5,835 nucleotides of DNA from an uncultured Lentisphaeria bacterium (lineage in GTDB: Bacteria; Verrucomicrobiota; Lentisphaeria; Victivallales; Victivallaceae). Below, piece by piece: positions 1-5,423 of the stretch. Position numbers and translations under genes: made by a program. The notes beneath the pieces were generated by a model, which did no database searches, was not told where the DNA came from, and saw only the letters and a program-made list of their open reading frames with translations. The stretch is from contig CAIJKT010000165.1 in the NCBI GenBank assembly GCA_903821255.1, positions 1 through 5,835 on the forward strand, read 5' to 3'. Numbering within the stretch: position 1 is the stretch's first letter; each line of letters starts with the position of its first letter.

Positions 1-163
1 AACAGGAGCAGCAGCCGGCAATTTTATATTTCAAGCGGGCGGCATCCACAATTTTTACCGAAGCTCCGGCGGATTCAGCGCCTTCGGCAACCCAGCCGGT
101 TATTGTTGCAGTATTTCCGGTCTTGCGCGGACTTCCTCCGATTATTAAAATCTTTTTGCTCAT
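1..163 (-). CDS. NAD(P)H-dependent FMN reductase / iron-sulfur flavoprotein family, N-terminal fragment
   Basis: Partial gene running off the left edge; 54 codons are visible. The protein begins MSKKILIIGGSPRKTGNT. Residues 5-10 form the first beta strand of a flavodoxin-like fold, and G10-T18 (GSPRKTGNT) is the FMN phosphate-binding loop typical of the NADPH-dependent FMN reductase/flavodoxin_2 group. A helix and second strand follow (residues 19-40). The visible end, A-G-C-C-S-C at 49-54, sits where many relatives carry a Cys-x-x-Cys cluster that binds an iron-sulfur centre or an active disulfide. The ATG at 163 is supported by AGGAGA at 173-178 on the minus strand, nine bases upstream. Family members reduce flavins, quinones or nitro compounds, or pass electrons in the cytoplasm; the substrate cannot be read from this fragment. 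It diverges from the exported-protein gene. Confidence 0.82.
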   Translation of the reverse strand, partial: MSKKILIIGGSPRKTGNTATITGWVAEGAESAGASVKIVDAARLKYKIAGCCSC

Positions 164-330
164 AATAACTTTCTCCTGCTTTATTATTGCTATGTTATAT
201 ACAATAAATCAATTCATAACCCGCCGCCAAAACGGCTATATTCAATGAATATAACGTTAAAATCGGAAAAGAGAAATTTATATGCATAAATTTCATTCCG
301 AAAGTAGCTCGCCTCCGACGGAAGAAAATG

Positions 331-344
331 GGGCCCATGGGCCC
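331..344. repeat. 14-bp perfect palindrome GGGCCCATGGGCCC
   Basis: GGGCCCATGGGCCC equals its own reverse complement and has no loop. It is all-GC apart from the central AT and lies in a local GC-rich island of an otherwise AT-rich gap. There is no T-run next to it, so it is not an intrinsic terminator. It could be a dimeric-protein binding site or chance; function unknown. Confidence 0.6.
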
Positions 345-444
345 TATGGCTTTCTGATCCGGAAAACATTCTGTCCGCCTTGCCTCCTAATTTTGGACAG
401 GATACACTTTCCTAATCCGGGAATTACGGGAGCACGGCGGTGTC

Positions 445-472
445 TGAAAAATCAAACAACCGAGATTTTTCA
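445..472. repeat. 9-bp inverted repeat TGAAAAATC / GATTTTTCA
   Basis: Perfect arms at 445-453 and 464-472 are separated by a 10-base loop. The arms are AT-rich and no T-tract follows, so a terminator role is weak. The centre-to-centre spacing of 19 bases, nearly two helical turns, would suit a dimeric DNA-binding regulator. That is inference only. Confidence 0.45.
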
Positions 473-488
473 TGAGCCAGAAACACTA

Positions 489-518
489 TTGACATGCGAA
501 TTTCAGATTTTAAAGAAT
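489..518 (+). promoter_or_regulatory. candidate sigma-70 promoter (distal) for the exported-protein gene
   Basis: A perfect -35 hexamer TTGACA lies at 489-494. The best matching -10 is AAGAAT at 513-518, four of six consensus bases with an 18-base spacer. Transcription from here would start near 525 and give a long AT-rich leader that includes the palindrome at 592-605. The weak -10 keeps confidence low. Confidence 0.3.
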
Positions 519-591
519 GTTAAAATTTAAACCAATGCATTATATCATGAGGATTATATCGGTTAAGCAATAATTTTTAATATTTTTCATC

Positions 592-605
592 AAAAATGCA
601 TTTTT
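592..605. repeat. 14-bp perfect palindrome AAAAATGCATTTTT
   Basis: AAAAATGCATTTTT is exactly self-complementary with no loop. It is the longest of three ATGCAT-centred palindromes in this gap; the others are TATGCATA at 281-288 and AATGCATT at 534-541. It lies just upstream of the proximal promoter candidate, where an operator could act. AT-rich composition makes chance occurrence possible. Confidence 0.55.
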
Positions 606-623
606 AATCAAAATAAAGAAGCA

Positions 624-652
624 TCGTTTCACTTTTTGTGCTAAATTATAAA
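624..652 (+). promoter_or_regulatory. candidate proximal promoter for the exported-protein gene
   Basis: TATAAA at 647-652 matches five of six -10 consensus bases. The -35 is poor: TCGTTT at 624-629 with a 17-base spacer, or GTTTCA at 626-631 with 15. A start near 659 would leave a leader of about 50 bases before the preferred ATG at 711. Confidence 0.3.
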
Positions 653-710
653 GGTAATAATATTTAAAAGACTGCGGTGATTTATGCAGTTAAAATATGG
701 GAAGCGGTTT

Positions 711-2045
711 ATGAATAAATTAATATATGATGATTTGAAATTCTATCTGCTTGGTCTGGTTGGAATTTTATCCGCCTGCCAGACTTTTGCTGTGACAATT
801 CAAACCATAGATATTGACAAAGACGGTACCCCTGACTATCTGATTGTCAATAAATATTATACTGCCGCCCTGATAAATCCCGGAGCAAAATCACTGGACC
901 AGTCTGCACCTGGCGTATCCAGAGGCGGATGGTTTAAAGAAATTGTTCCAGCCGGCAGCGAAAAAGGCTTTCTAGCCAGCGAAAACGGCGTGAAATTCGG
1001 GCTTACCCAGGTTTTTGGTCCGATGACTTTCGCCCCGGCTGACCAGGCGGCAAAAACCGAGACGCCGGGTGAGCCGAAAGAAACTCCGGCGGAACAGAAA
1101 AAAGAGCCTGCCGAGGCCGCTGCCGCAACACCCTCTCTGCCATGGCAAAGCAACTTTGAGAAAAAAGATGACGAGGTTATTGTATCTTTTTCTCAGGACG
1201 TGCAGATTTCAAAAGACAAGTCTTACAAGTTGCGGATAGATACCAAATTCAGCGATTCCTCAAAAATATCCGTCAAAGGAATATTGTTTAACAACAGCAA
1301 GGAAACTTTGACTACTACCGTATCGCCCCACCCGTTCTTCAATATCAGATATGAGGCTATGGTGCCGAAATCATGGATATCCATTCCGGTAAAGAGAGCC
1401 TTTAATGCTGGAGACAAGAAAATTGTTTCCATTAATTCAGATCCGATTTCAATCAGTAAAATGATGCCGTATACCGAGTATAACGAAGACAGATTTTCCA
1501 AAGCTGAACGCTGGGTCGCCGCCGGCGGCATCGGCGATAACGGCGTTTTCGCCATCCTCACCAGGACTCCTCTTGCCAAAATCGTTTTCTGGAAAGACAA
1601 TGACACTTTCGGAGTGGAGCCGGTAATCAAAATCGAGGTGCCCCCGGAACAGCGCGTCGAGTGGGAATGGACTCTGCTTTTCGGGAAAGGGCTGGAATCT
1701 GTGTCCAGAGTAACTGACTCAGGGATTTATTCCATAAGGAATGTGGACGTAAAAGATTCCACCGAAGTAATTATTGACTATCTGCCATCCAAAGACATGG
1801 ACGGGATTTCACTTGATTTGACCTTAAATTCGCCTGAAGGCAAGATGATCATGAACAAAAACAAAGAATTTGCCGGAATTTCACCGCTGAAGCCGGGGTC
1901 GGTCAAGCTGAATCTGCCGCCGGACATGAAAAATAAACGGTATCTGCTGAAATTTGAATTTTTCACAAACGATACTGCAATGGATCAGTTTACCTATTGG
2001 CTGAACCCGCCGATGAAAGCGGCGGCGGCTCAGGCTGCTGAATAG
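711..2045 (+). CDS. exported (possible lipoprotein) protein of unknown function with EF-hand-like loop and low-complexity linker
   Basis: 444 residues from the chosen ATG at 711, which has GGGAAG six bases upstream. An in-frame ATG at 684 with GGTGA only three bases away would add nine residues. The N-terminus has a hydrophobic segment (F11-A22) ending L-S-A-C, a match to the lipobox with Cys23 as lipidation site. An alternative signal peptidase I cut after T-F-A (residue 27) is also possible. The mature protein opens with an exact DxDxDGxxD calcium-loop pattern (residues 34-42), as in dockerin, EF-hand and thrombospondin-3-type loops. A Pro/Ala/Glu/Lys-rich linker (about 110-143) interrupts an otherwise beta-rich protein. 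HPFFN (207-211), a WVAAGG stretch near 268 and VEWEWTLLFG (from 316) faintly recall galactose-mutarotase-like beta-sandwich proteins; I would not assign a function. The C-terminus is Ala-rich. It likely acts in the periplasm or at the envelope. Confidence 0.85.
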   Translation: MNKLIYDDLKFYLLGLVGILSACQTFAVTIQTIDIDKDGTPDYLIVNKYYTAALINPGAKSLDQSAPGVSRGGWFKEIVPAGSEKGFLASENGVKFGLTQVFGPMTFAPADQAAKTETPGEPKETPAEQKKEPAEAAAATPSLPWQSNFEKKDDEVIVSFSQDVQISKDKSYKLRIDTKFSDSSKISVKGILFNNSKETLTTTVSPHPFFNIRYEAMVPKSWISIPVKRAFNAGDKKIVSINSDPISISKMMPYTEYNEDRFSKAERWVAAGGIGDNGVFAILTRTPLAKIVFWKDNDTFGVEPVIKIEVPPEQRVEWEWTLLFGKGLESVSRVTDSGIYSIRNVDVKDSTEVIIDYLPSKDMDGISLDLTLNSPEGKMIMNKNKEFAGISPLKPGSVKLNLPPDMKNKRYLLKFEFFTNDTAMDQFTYWLNPPMKAAAAQAAE

Positions 2046-2070
2046 TGCCCCCCATCTGTGCCTTCCTCAT

Positions 2071-2110
2071 CCCGGATTGCTACTTTTTTTGCATTCAGCC
2101 CAATGCCGGG
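2071..2110. other. bulged inverted repeat downstream of the exported-protein gene
   Basis: CCCGG-ATTG (2071-2079) pairs with CAAT-G-CCGGG (2101-2110): nine base pairs with one bulged G and a loop of 21 bases that contains T7 at 2084-2090. It lies 26 bases after the stop codon. The large loop and the absence of a T-run after the right arm make it a poor intrinsic terminator, but nothing better is visible for this gene. It overlaps the candidate promoter of the next gene. Confidence 0.35.
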
Positions 2111-2117
2111 TTATATT
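2089..2117 (+). promoter_or_regulatory. candidate promoter for the small basic membrane protein
   Basis: TTGCAT at 2089-2094 and TATATT at 2112-2117 are separated by exactly 17 bases. The -10 matches five of six consensus bases and the -35 three of six. Transcription would start near 2124, giving a leader of about 90 bases before the ATG at 2213. The left hexamer lies in the loop of the inverted repeat and the spacer covers its right arm. Confidence 0.38.
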
Positions 2118-2135
2118 AATGCCGGAGGATTGAAT

Positions 2136-2192
2136 TTGGAGAAATCATCAGAGCATCCATATTCAAGCATCATCGTTCAAGAAATGTTTTGA
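2136..2192 (+). CDS. possible 18-codon upstream reading frame (leader peptide)
   Basis: A TTG at 2136 follows GGAGG (2124-2128) at a spacing of seven bases, the strongest Shine-Dalgarno match in this part of the window. The frame encodes 18 residues (start residue, then EKSSEHPYSSIIVQEMF) and stops at TGA 2190-2192. That stop overlaps a TTG at 2189-2191 which begins an eight-codon in-frame extension of the next gene, so the two could be translationally coupled. No run of regulatory codons marks it as an attenuator. It may be fortuitous: the evidence is the ribosome site and the start-stop overlap only. Confidence 0.2.
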   Translation: MEKSSEHPYSSIIVQEMF

Positions 2193-2212
2193 GATTTGGA
2201 AAGAGATGGAAA

Positions 2213-2476
2213 ATGGCAAATAAAGACCTTACAGAGCTTAGAGTAAGAAATGTGATGAATCAAATCCCGAAAAGCGCGATGGCGAAACGGGAAGGCAAGG
2301 TCCGCAATACGGTCAGGTCTACGCTGTCCTCCATGAAAACCGTGCTTGGCCAATTGAAGCAGGGCAACATGAATAAACTCCGGAGCGAAAAACGCCGCAA
2401 AAAAATTACCGTAATAACGATTCTGACAATCGTGGTTGTAGTTGTTGTCGTTGTGGCGAGAATGATTTTCCATTAA
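2213..2476 (+). CDS. small, highly basic protein with C-terminal poly-valine membrane anchor
   Basis: 87 residues from ATG 2213, which has the purine-rich GGAAAGAGATGGAAA just upstream. A TTG at 2189 would add eight residues. Residues 1-64 are hydrophilic and strongly cationic, with about 18 Lys/Arg against four acidic residues, and are predicted helical. A basic cluster (K60-K64, KRRKK) abuts a single membrane segment, residues 65-86, which contains eight consecutive valines (74-81) and ends ARMIFH. There is no signal peptide and no cysteine, so the likely topology is tail-anchored with the basic part in the cytoplasm, possibly touching nucleic acid or acidic lipids. I recognise no family. 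The valines use four different codons, so the tract looks kept at protein level rather than made by slippage. Its TAA overlaps the stop of the convergent glycosyltransferase gene. A 98-codon minus-strand frame (2473-2177) covers the same bases but gives an implausible Asn/His-rich product. Confidence 0.6.
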   Translation: MANKDLTELRVRNVMNQIPKSAMAKREGKVRNTVRSTLSSMKTVLGQLKQGNMNKLRSEKRRKKITVITILTIVVVVVVVVARMIFH

Positions 2477-3960
2477 GGCTTGACGCTGTTGTCGTCACTG
2501 ACCGAATATACCCGCTGGAAGTTGTTTCCGGAAGATGCACGCTCAAGAACTTTTCCCTTGAACCGCCCGGTAAATGCATTTTCGTCTCCGCCTCCGGTAA
2601 GAATTGCCCGCCGGCAGTTATTTTCCAGGGATAACACTTTCCCTCTGGGATTATCAAAACACCATACATCAGAGGTGACTCCGAGCATTTTCCCGTAAAA
2701 AACGATGGAATACGGGTCGGCATTAAAACTGACATAGATTTTAGCCGTCCCCTCCGTCGCCCCCTGCACCTGGAGCGATTTGACTGCGTCGAACGGATTA
2801 AAACTGTCTTTCATATAGTAAGGACTGAAAAAATCATCCAGCGCCTGCTCCCCGACATATTTGGCCGAAAGATATTCTTTGAATTCCTGCTGCGCCATCC
2901 CGCAGGCAACAACCGCAGCCGCCAGCACCGCAGCCAGCAGTTTCAGCGTAATGCGAAACTTCTTCAGTCTGAGCAATGCAAACAGATGCCCGAGCCCGCG
3001 GCAGAGCAAGTACATCCACACCGGCCAGACGGAAAAGAAGACTCTGGGAAACGGCGCCGGCGAAATAATCAGGAAGAACGGCACCGGCAGCAGCAGCACT
3101 AAAACAGTAATTAAAGCTCCTCTCCACGAATTCTTTCGCCTTAATATCAGCGGCACAGCAAGAATCGCGGCAGGAATAACCGGCAGAAATGAGATGGCCC
3201 ACGACAAATAGAGCGCAGTCATTGCCGCGAATCCATTATTCCAGCCTTCTCTGAGCGCCATTACCCTGGCGACGCCTTTGGAGATCGGAAAGTAAAAAAT
3301 TGCCAGCGCAATCAGCGGGATTATTGCTAAAAACAGGAAACGGGCAATGAATTTTCTGCTCTTCAGCGGGAATTCAGCGAAACATAAAACCACGGCGCCC
3401 AGAGCAATAATATTCGAGGGAATTGTGCCGACAGCCAGCAGGCTGATCACGAAATAAGCCGCCCCGTTTTTCCAGTTCGGGCCGGAAATCCACCGCCGCG
3501 CAAATTCCAGCGCCAGGACAACCAGCAGAAAACTAAGCATATATCCCCGCACGGCAACGGAATAAATCCCGAATGGCAGCGAGAACGCGAAGCAGGCGCA
3601 AACCAGCGCAACCGCCCAAATCCCGCACTGCTTTCTCCACCGGCAAAACATGATCCCGAATGCCGCGAGCGTAATCACCAGCGAAAACAACCTAAGATAT
3701 ACATCGAATGCGACAACCGGCTGGTAAATGGAAGCCCAGAATTTAAGCAGGACCGTATAGACGATATGGTTGTTGGGGATGACATAATTATAATAGATTT
3801 CCACCGGTCCGGGAAGGGCCATGAAATTCATGATCGTCAACGCCTCGTCAAACCATAACGGCCTGAAAATACCGTCCCGGGTAAAATACAGCACCGCAAT
3901 GAACAGTGCCGCGGCGATGAGAAAACTCTTTTTACGTCTGCTTTGATCAGTATCTGTCAT
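2473..3960 (-). CDS. GT-C membrane glycosyltransferase, family 39 / ArnT-like
   Basis: 495 residues with roughly 10-12 membrane segments over residues 12-356 and a soluble C-terminal domain (about 357-495). After the first membrane helix comes the GT39/PMT-type acidic motif in the first external loop, W36-F-D-E-A-L-T (Asp38, Glu39), the presumed catalytic acid pair. N63-N-H-I-V-Y-T and the following L-L-K-F-W (71-75) match the conserved loop that reads HPPLYYLLLKLW in relatives, and V137-R-G-Y-M-L-S matches the conserved Arg/Tyr helix. Such enzymes transfer a sugar from a polyprenyl-phosphate donor to lipid A, protein or another glycan on the outer face of the inner membrane; donor and acceptor are not readable here. 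ATG 3960 has AAGGCGG a few bases upstream and lies nine bases after the mutase stop, so the two are very probably co-transcribed. Its stop shares bases with that of the convergent small gene. Confidence 0.82.
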   Translation of the reverse strand: MTDTDQSRRKKSFLIAAALFIAVLYFTRDGIFRPLWFDEALTIMNFMALPGPVEIYYNYVIPNNHIVYTVLLKFWASIYQPVVAFDVYLRLFSLVITLAAFGIMFCRWRKQCGIWAVALVCACFAFSLPFGIYSVAVRGYMLSFLLVVLALEFARRWISGPNWKNGAAYFVISLLAVGTIPSNIIALGAVVLCFAEFPLKSRKFIARFLFLAIIPLIALAIFYFPISKGVARVMALREGWNNGFAAMTALYLSWAISFLPVIPAAILAVPLILRRKNSWRGALITVLVLLLPVPFFLIISPAPFPRVFFSVWPVWMYLLCRGLGHLFALLRLKKFRITLKLLAAVLAAAVVACGMAQQEFKEYLSAKYVGEQALDDFFSPYYMKDSFNPFDAVKSLQVQGATEGTAKIYVSFNADPYSIVFYGKMLGVTSDVWCFDNPRGKVLSLENNCRRAILTGGGDENAFTGRFKGKVLERASSGNNFQRVYSVSDDNSVKP

Positions 3961-3969
3961 ACCCGCCTT

Positions 3970-5181
3970 TTATTTTAAGCTCATTACCATGCGCATCAGT
4001 TGATCGCCTTTCATCAGTCCGAGGCTGCCTTCCAGCGCGTCCTTTTCGGTAAAGCGGCGGATGCCGTCAGGGTTGATGCCCGGACCGCAAACAGCTACAG
4101 GCACCGGCGTGGTGGTATGCTGGCGCAGTGCAATCGGGACCGGATGATCCGGCAGCACCGCGAAAATTACTGGCTCATTCTCCAGCGCTTTCATAACCGG
4201 AGCGACGATTCTGGCATCGAAATCGGCAATGGCCTGCATCTTCAGCGCCAGGTCTCCCATGTGGGAACATTCATCAATCGCCTCGACATGCAGATAGACA
4301 AAATCATGCGTTTTCAACGCTTTTAGCGCAGCCTCGACTTTCCCCGCATAATTGGTATCGATAAATCCGGTCGCGCCGGGAACCTCGATCACATCCATGC
4401 CGGCGCATTTGGCCAGCCCTTTAATCACGTCAACCGCGCTGATCACCGCCCCGGAGCGCCCTGAATAACGCTCGGCAAACGGCAGCAGCGACGGTTTCCG
4501 GCCCGGACTCCACGGCCAGATATGGGATGCCGGAGCCGCCTTGCCGCGGTTAAGCGGGTGCGCTGCCAGAAATCCGGACGTTCCGGCAATGAGGTCTTCC
4601 AGAAACCTGACGGTATGGGCGGCTTTGGCATCGCCGGCCTGCGGCACAAGCTTCAGTTCATCAAGATGCATACCCTGGGATGAATCAGGTTTGAAATAAT
4701 CAATCTTATCGGAAAATTCGCTCCCGTGCAGCACCAGCAGATTGCGGTAGCTTACGCCCGGGTAAAAACTGACTTTCCCGCTGCCGAATTCATGCTGAAG
4801 ATCGGCCATGATGCGGGTGGATACCGCGTTGTCAATATGCCCGGCCGAGTAATCCAGCAAAATGCCGTCCGCGGAAACCGTGACCAGGTTGCAGCGCCAT
4901 GCAATGTCATCCGCCTCCAGCGCAATCCCCTGGCTGACGGCTTCAATCGGCCCGCGCCCCGGATAATTATGCTCCGGATAAAAACCCAGCACCGACATGT
5001 TGGCGACGTCGGAGGAGGTCGGCAGCCCTTCCGGCAAGGTCAGGAAAGTTCCGCTGGCGCCTCGCGCGGCAATCGCGTCCATGGCCGGAGTATCCACTGC
5101 TTCCAGCGGAGTTTTTCCTCCCAGCTCATTCAACGGGAGGTCGGCCATCCCGTCAGCAAGAAAAATAATACCCTTCGGCAT
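3970..5181 (-). CDS. apgM: cofactor-independent phosphoglycerate mutase, ApgM / proposed homoserine kinase family
   Basis: 403 residues, the usual length for the family, from ATG 5181 (GGGG lies six bases upstream). An ATG at 5193 would add four residues but has no ribosome site. The alkaline-phosphatase-fold motifs are in order: DGMAD with metal ligand Asp10; TSSDVANMSVLG with the presumed phospho-accepting Ser57; GRGPIEA (75-81); RCNL (96-99); SAGH (112-115); YRNLL (145-149); WPWSPGRKPSLLPF (222-235); HVEAIDECSHMGD (298-310) with ligands Asp303 and His307; and LPDHPVPIALRQH (343-355) with Asp345, His346 and His355. Archaeal and some bacterial members interconvert 2- and 3-phosphoglycerate. 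A bacterial subgroup is annotated as a proposed homoserine kinase, a role tied to threonine synthesis; WPW-G-RKPS is typical of that subgroup, but no threonine genes are visible here. The residue before His307 is Ser where Gly is usual. It is the first gene of an apparent two-gene operon with the GT-C gene. Confidence 0.9.
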   Translation of the reverse strand: MPKGIIFLADGMADLPLNELGGKTPLEAVDTPAMDAIAARGASGTFLTLPEGLPTSSDVANMSVLGFYPEHNYPGRGPIEAVSQGIALEADDIAWRCNLVTVSADGILLDYSAGHIDNAVSTRIMADLQHEFGSGKVSFYPGVSYRNLLVLHGSEFSDKIDYFKPDSSQGMHLDELKLVPQAGDAKAAHTVRFLEDLIAGTSGFLAAHPLNRGKAAPASHIWPWSPGRKPSLLPFAERYSGRSGAVISAVDVIKGLAKCAGMDVIEVPGATGFIDTNYAGKVEAALKALKTHDFVYLHVEAIDECSHMGDLALKMQAIADFDARIVAPVMKALENEPVIFAVLPDHPVPIALRQHTTTPVPVAVCGPGINPDGIRRFTEKDALEGSLGLMKGDQLMRMVMSLK

Positions 5182-5213
5182 AAAAAACCCCATGTCTAAA
5201 AAAGTTATTTGCA

Positions 5214-5242
5214 AATATACACCGCAAAAGGCTATTTTCCAG
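5214..5242 (-). promoter_or_regulatory. candidate promoter for the mutase-glycosyltransferase operon
   Basis: On the minus strand, CTGGAA (5242-5237) and TATATT (5219-5214) lie 17 bases apart. The -10 matches five of six consensus bases and the -35 three of six. Transcription would begin near 5207, about 26 bases before the chosen ATG at 5181, a normal leader length. Confidence 0.35.
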
Positions 5243-5325
5243 CAGGGAAAACGTCTTTGGGGACACCACGCGAACAGCCGGAAAGCAGGAATCTGGTGAC
5301 AGGAGAAAGAATAATCTGCTTACTC

Positions 5326-5372
5326 CATTCCGGACACCCATCAGCCTCATTCTGGACAGCCATTCCGACACT
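5326..5372. repeat. three imperfect copies of a 12-base motif, CATTCYGGACAS-like
   Basis: CATTCCGGACAC (5326-5337), CATTCTGGACAG (5348-5359) and CATTCCGACACT (5361-5372, with one G missing relative to the first). Starts are 22 and 13 bases apart. The second and third copies overlap the left arm of the hairpin. They could be operator half-sites or decayed duplication of a hairpin element. Confidence 0.35.
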
Positions 5373-5392
5373 CAATAGAGTGTCGGCTGTCC
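5354..5392 (-). terminator. strong bulged hairpin downstream of the GlmU-like gene (possible terminator)
   Basis: GGACAGC (5354-5360) and CGACACTC (5366-5373) pair with GAGTGTCG (5378-5385) and GCTGTCC (5386-5392). This gives 15 perfect base pairs, a tetraloop AATA and a five-base bulge (CATTC, 5361-5365). It lies 31 bases past the stop of the minus-strand GlmU-like gene, where a terminator is expected. No T-run follows on either strand, so it may act with Rho, protect the mRNA 3' end, or be a dispersed repeat. Confidence 0.45.
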
Positions 5393-5423
5393 GTTATGTT
5401 CTGCCGGGGGGTTGTCCCGCGAA

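Larger units (their letters stand above)
164..683. other. AT-rich divergent intergenic region with palindromes
   Basis: About 520 bases between divergent genes, much richer in A and T than the rest of the window apart from a GC-rich island around 300-440. I recognise no RNA gene or riboswitch. It holds perfect palindromes at 331-344 and 592-605, a 9-bp inverted repeat at 445-453/464-472, a 6-bp inverted repeat CTGTCC 371-376/GGACAG 395-400, and three ATGCAT sites (282-287, 535-540, 596-601). An 82-codon open frame at 282-530 exists, but it has a weak ribosome site and an unconvincing protein, so I do not call it a gene. For the leftward gene the stretch TATATAAC at 201-194 (minus strand) is a plausible -10, with no good -35. 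Confidence 0.6.
5182..5423. other. intergenic region between the GlmU-like gene and the mutase gene
   Basis: 242 bases without a convincing gene. It holds, in minus-strand order, the 15-bp bulged hairpin (5392-5354), three imperfect 12-base repeats, about 80 bases in which I see nothing, and the mutase promoter candidate. Short frames on both strands cross it but read as shadows. Confidence 0.6.

Noticed and set aside
282..530. 82-codon plus-strand frame in the left intergenic gap
   Set aside because: It has a weak ribosome site, no recognisable motif or domain, and an odd Pro/Cys/His-containing product that includes the palindrome at 331-344. It reads like chance coding in a regulatory gap.
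2432..2455. GTN run as a simple-sequence (phase-variable) repeat
   Set aside because: The eight codons are GTG GTT GTA GTT GTT GTC GTT GTG, too mixed to slip as a tandem repeat.
2177..2473. 98-codon minus-strand frame starting in TAATG at the glycosyltransferase stop
   Set aside because: The product is Asn/His/Arg/Phe-rich because it is the complement of the valine and lysine codons of the plus-strand gene. The plus-strand protein has a sensible basic domain plus membrane helix, so I prefer it.
4726..5199. 157-codon plus-strand frame opposite the mutase gene
   Set aside because: It is antisense to a gene with every family motif in place. Long antisense frames are expected in GC-rich coding DNA.
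5153..5371. 72-codon minus-strand frame overlapping the start of the mutase gene
   Set aside because: It crosses the mutase promoter and start in another frame, and the product has no recognisable features.
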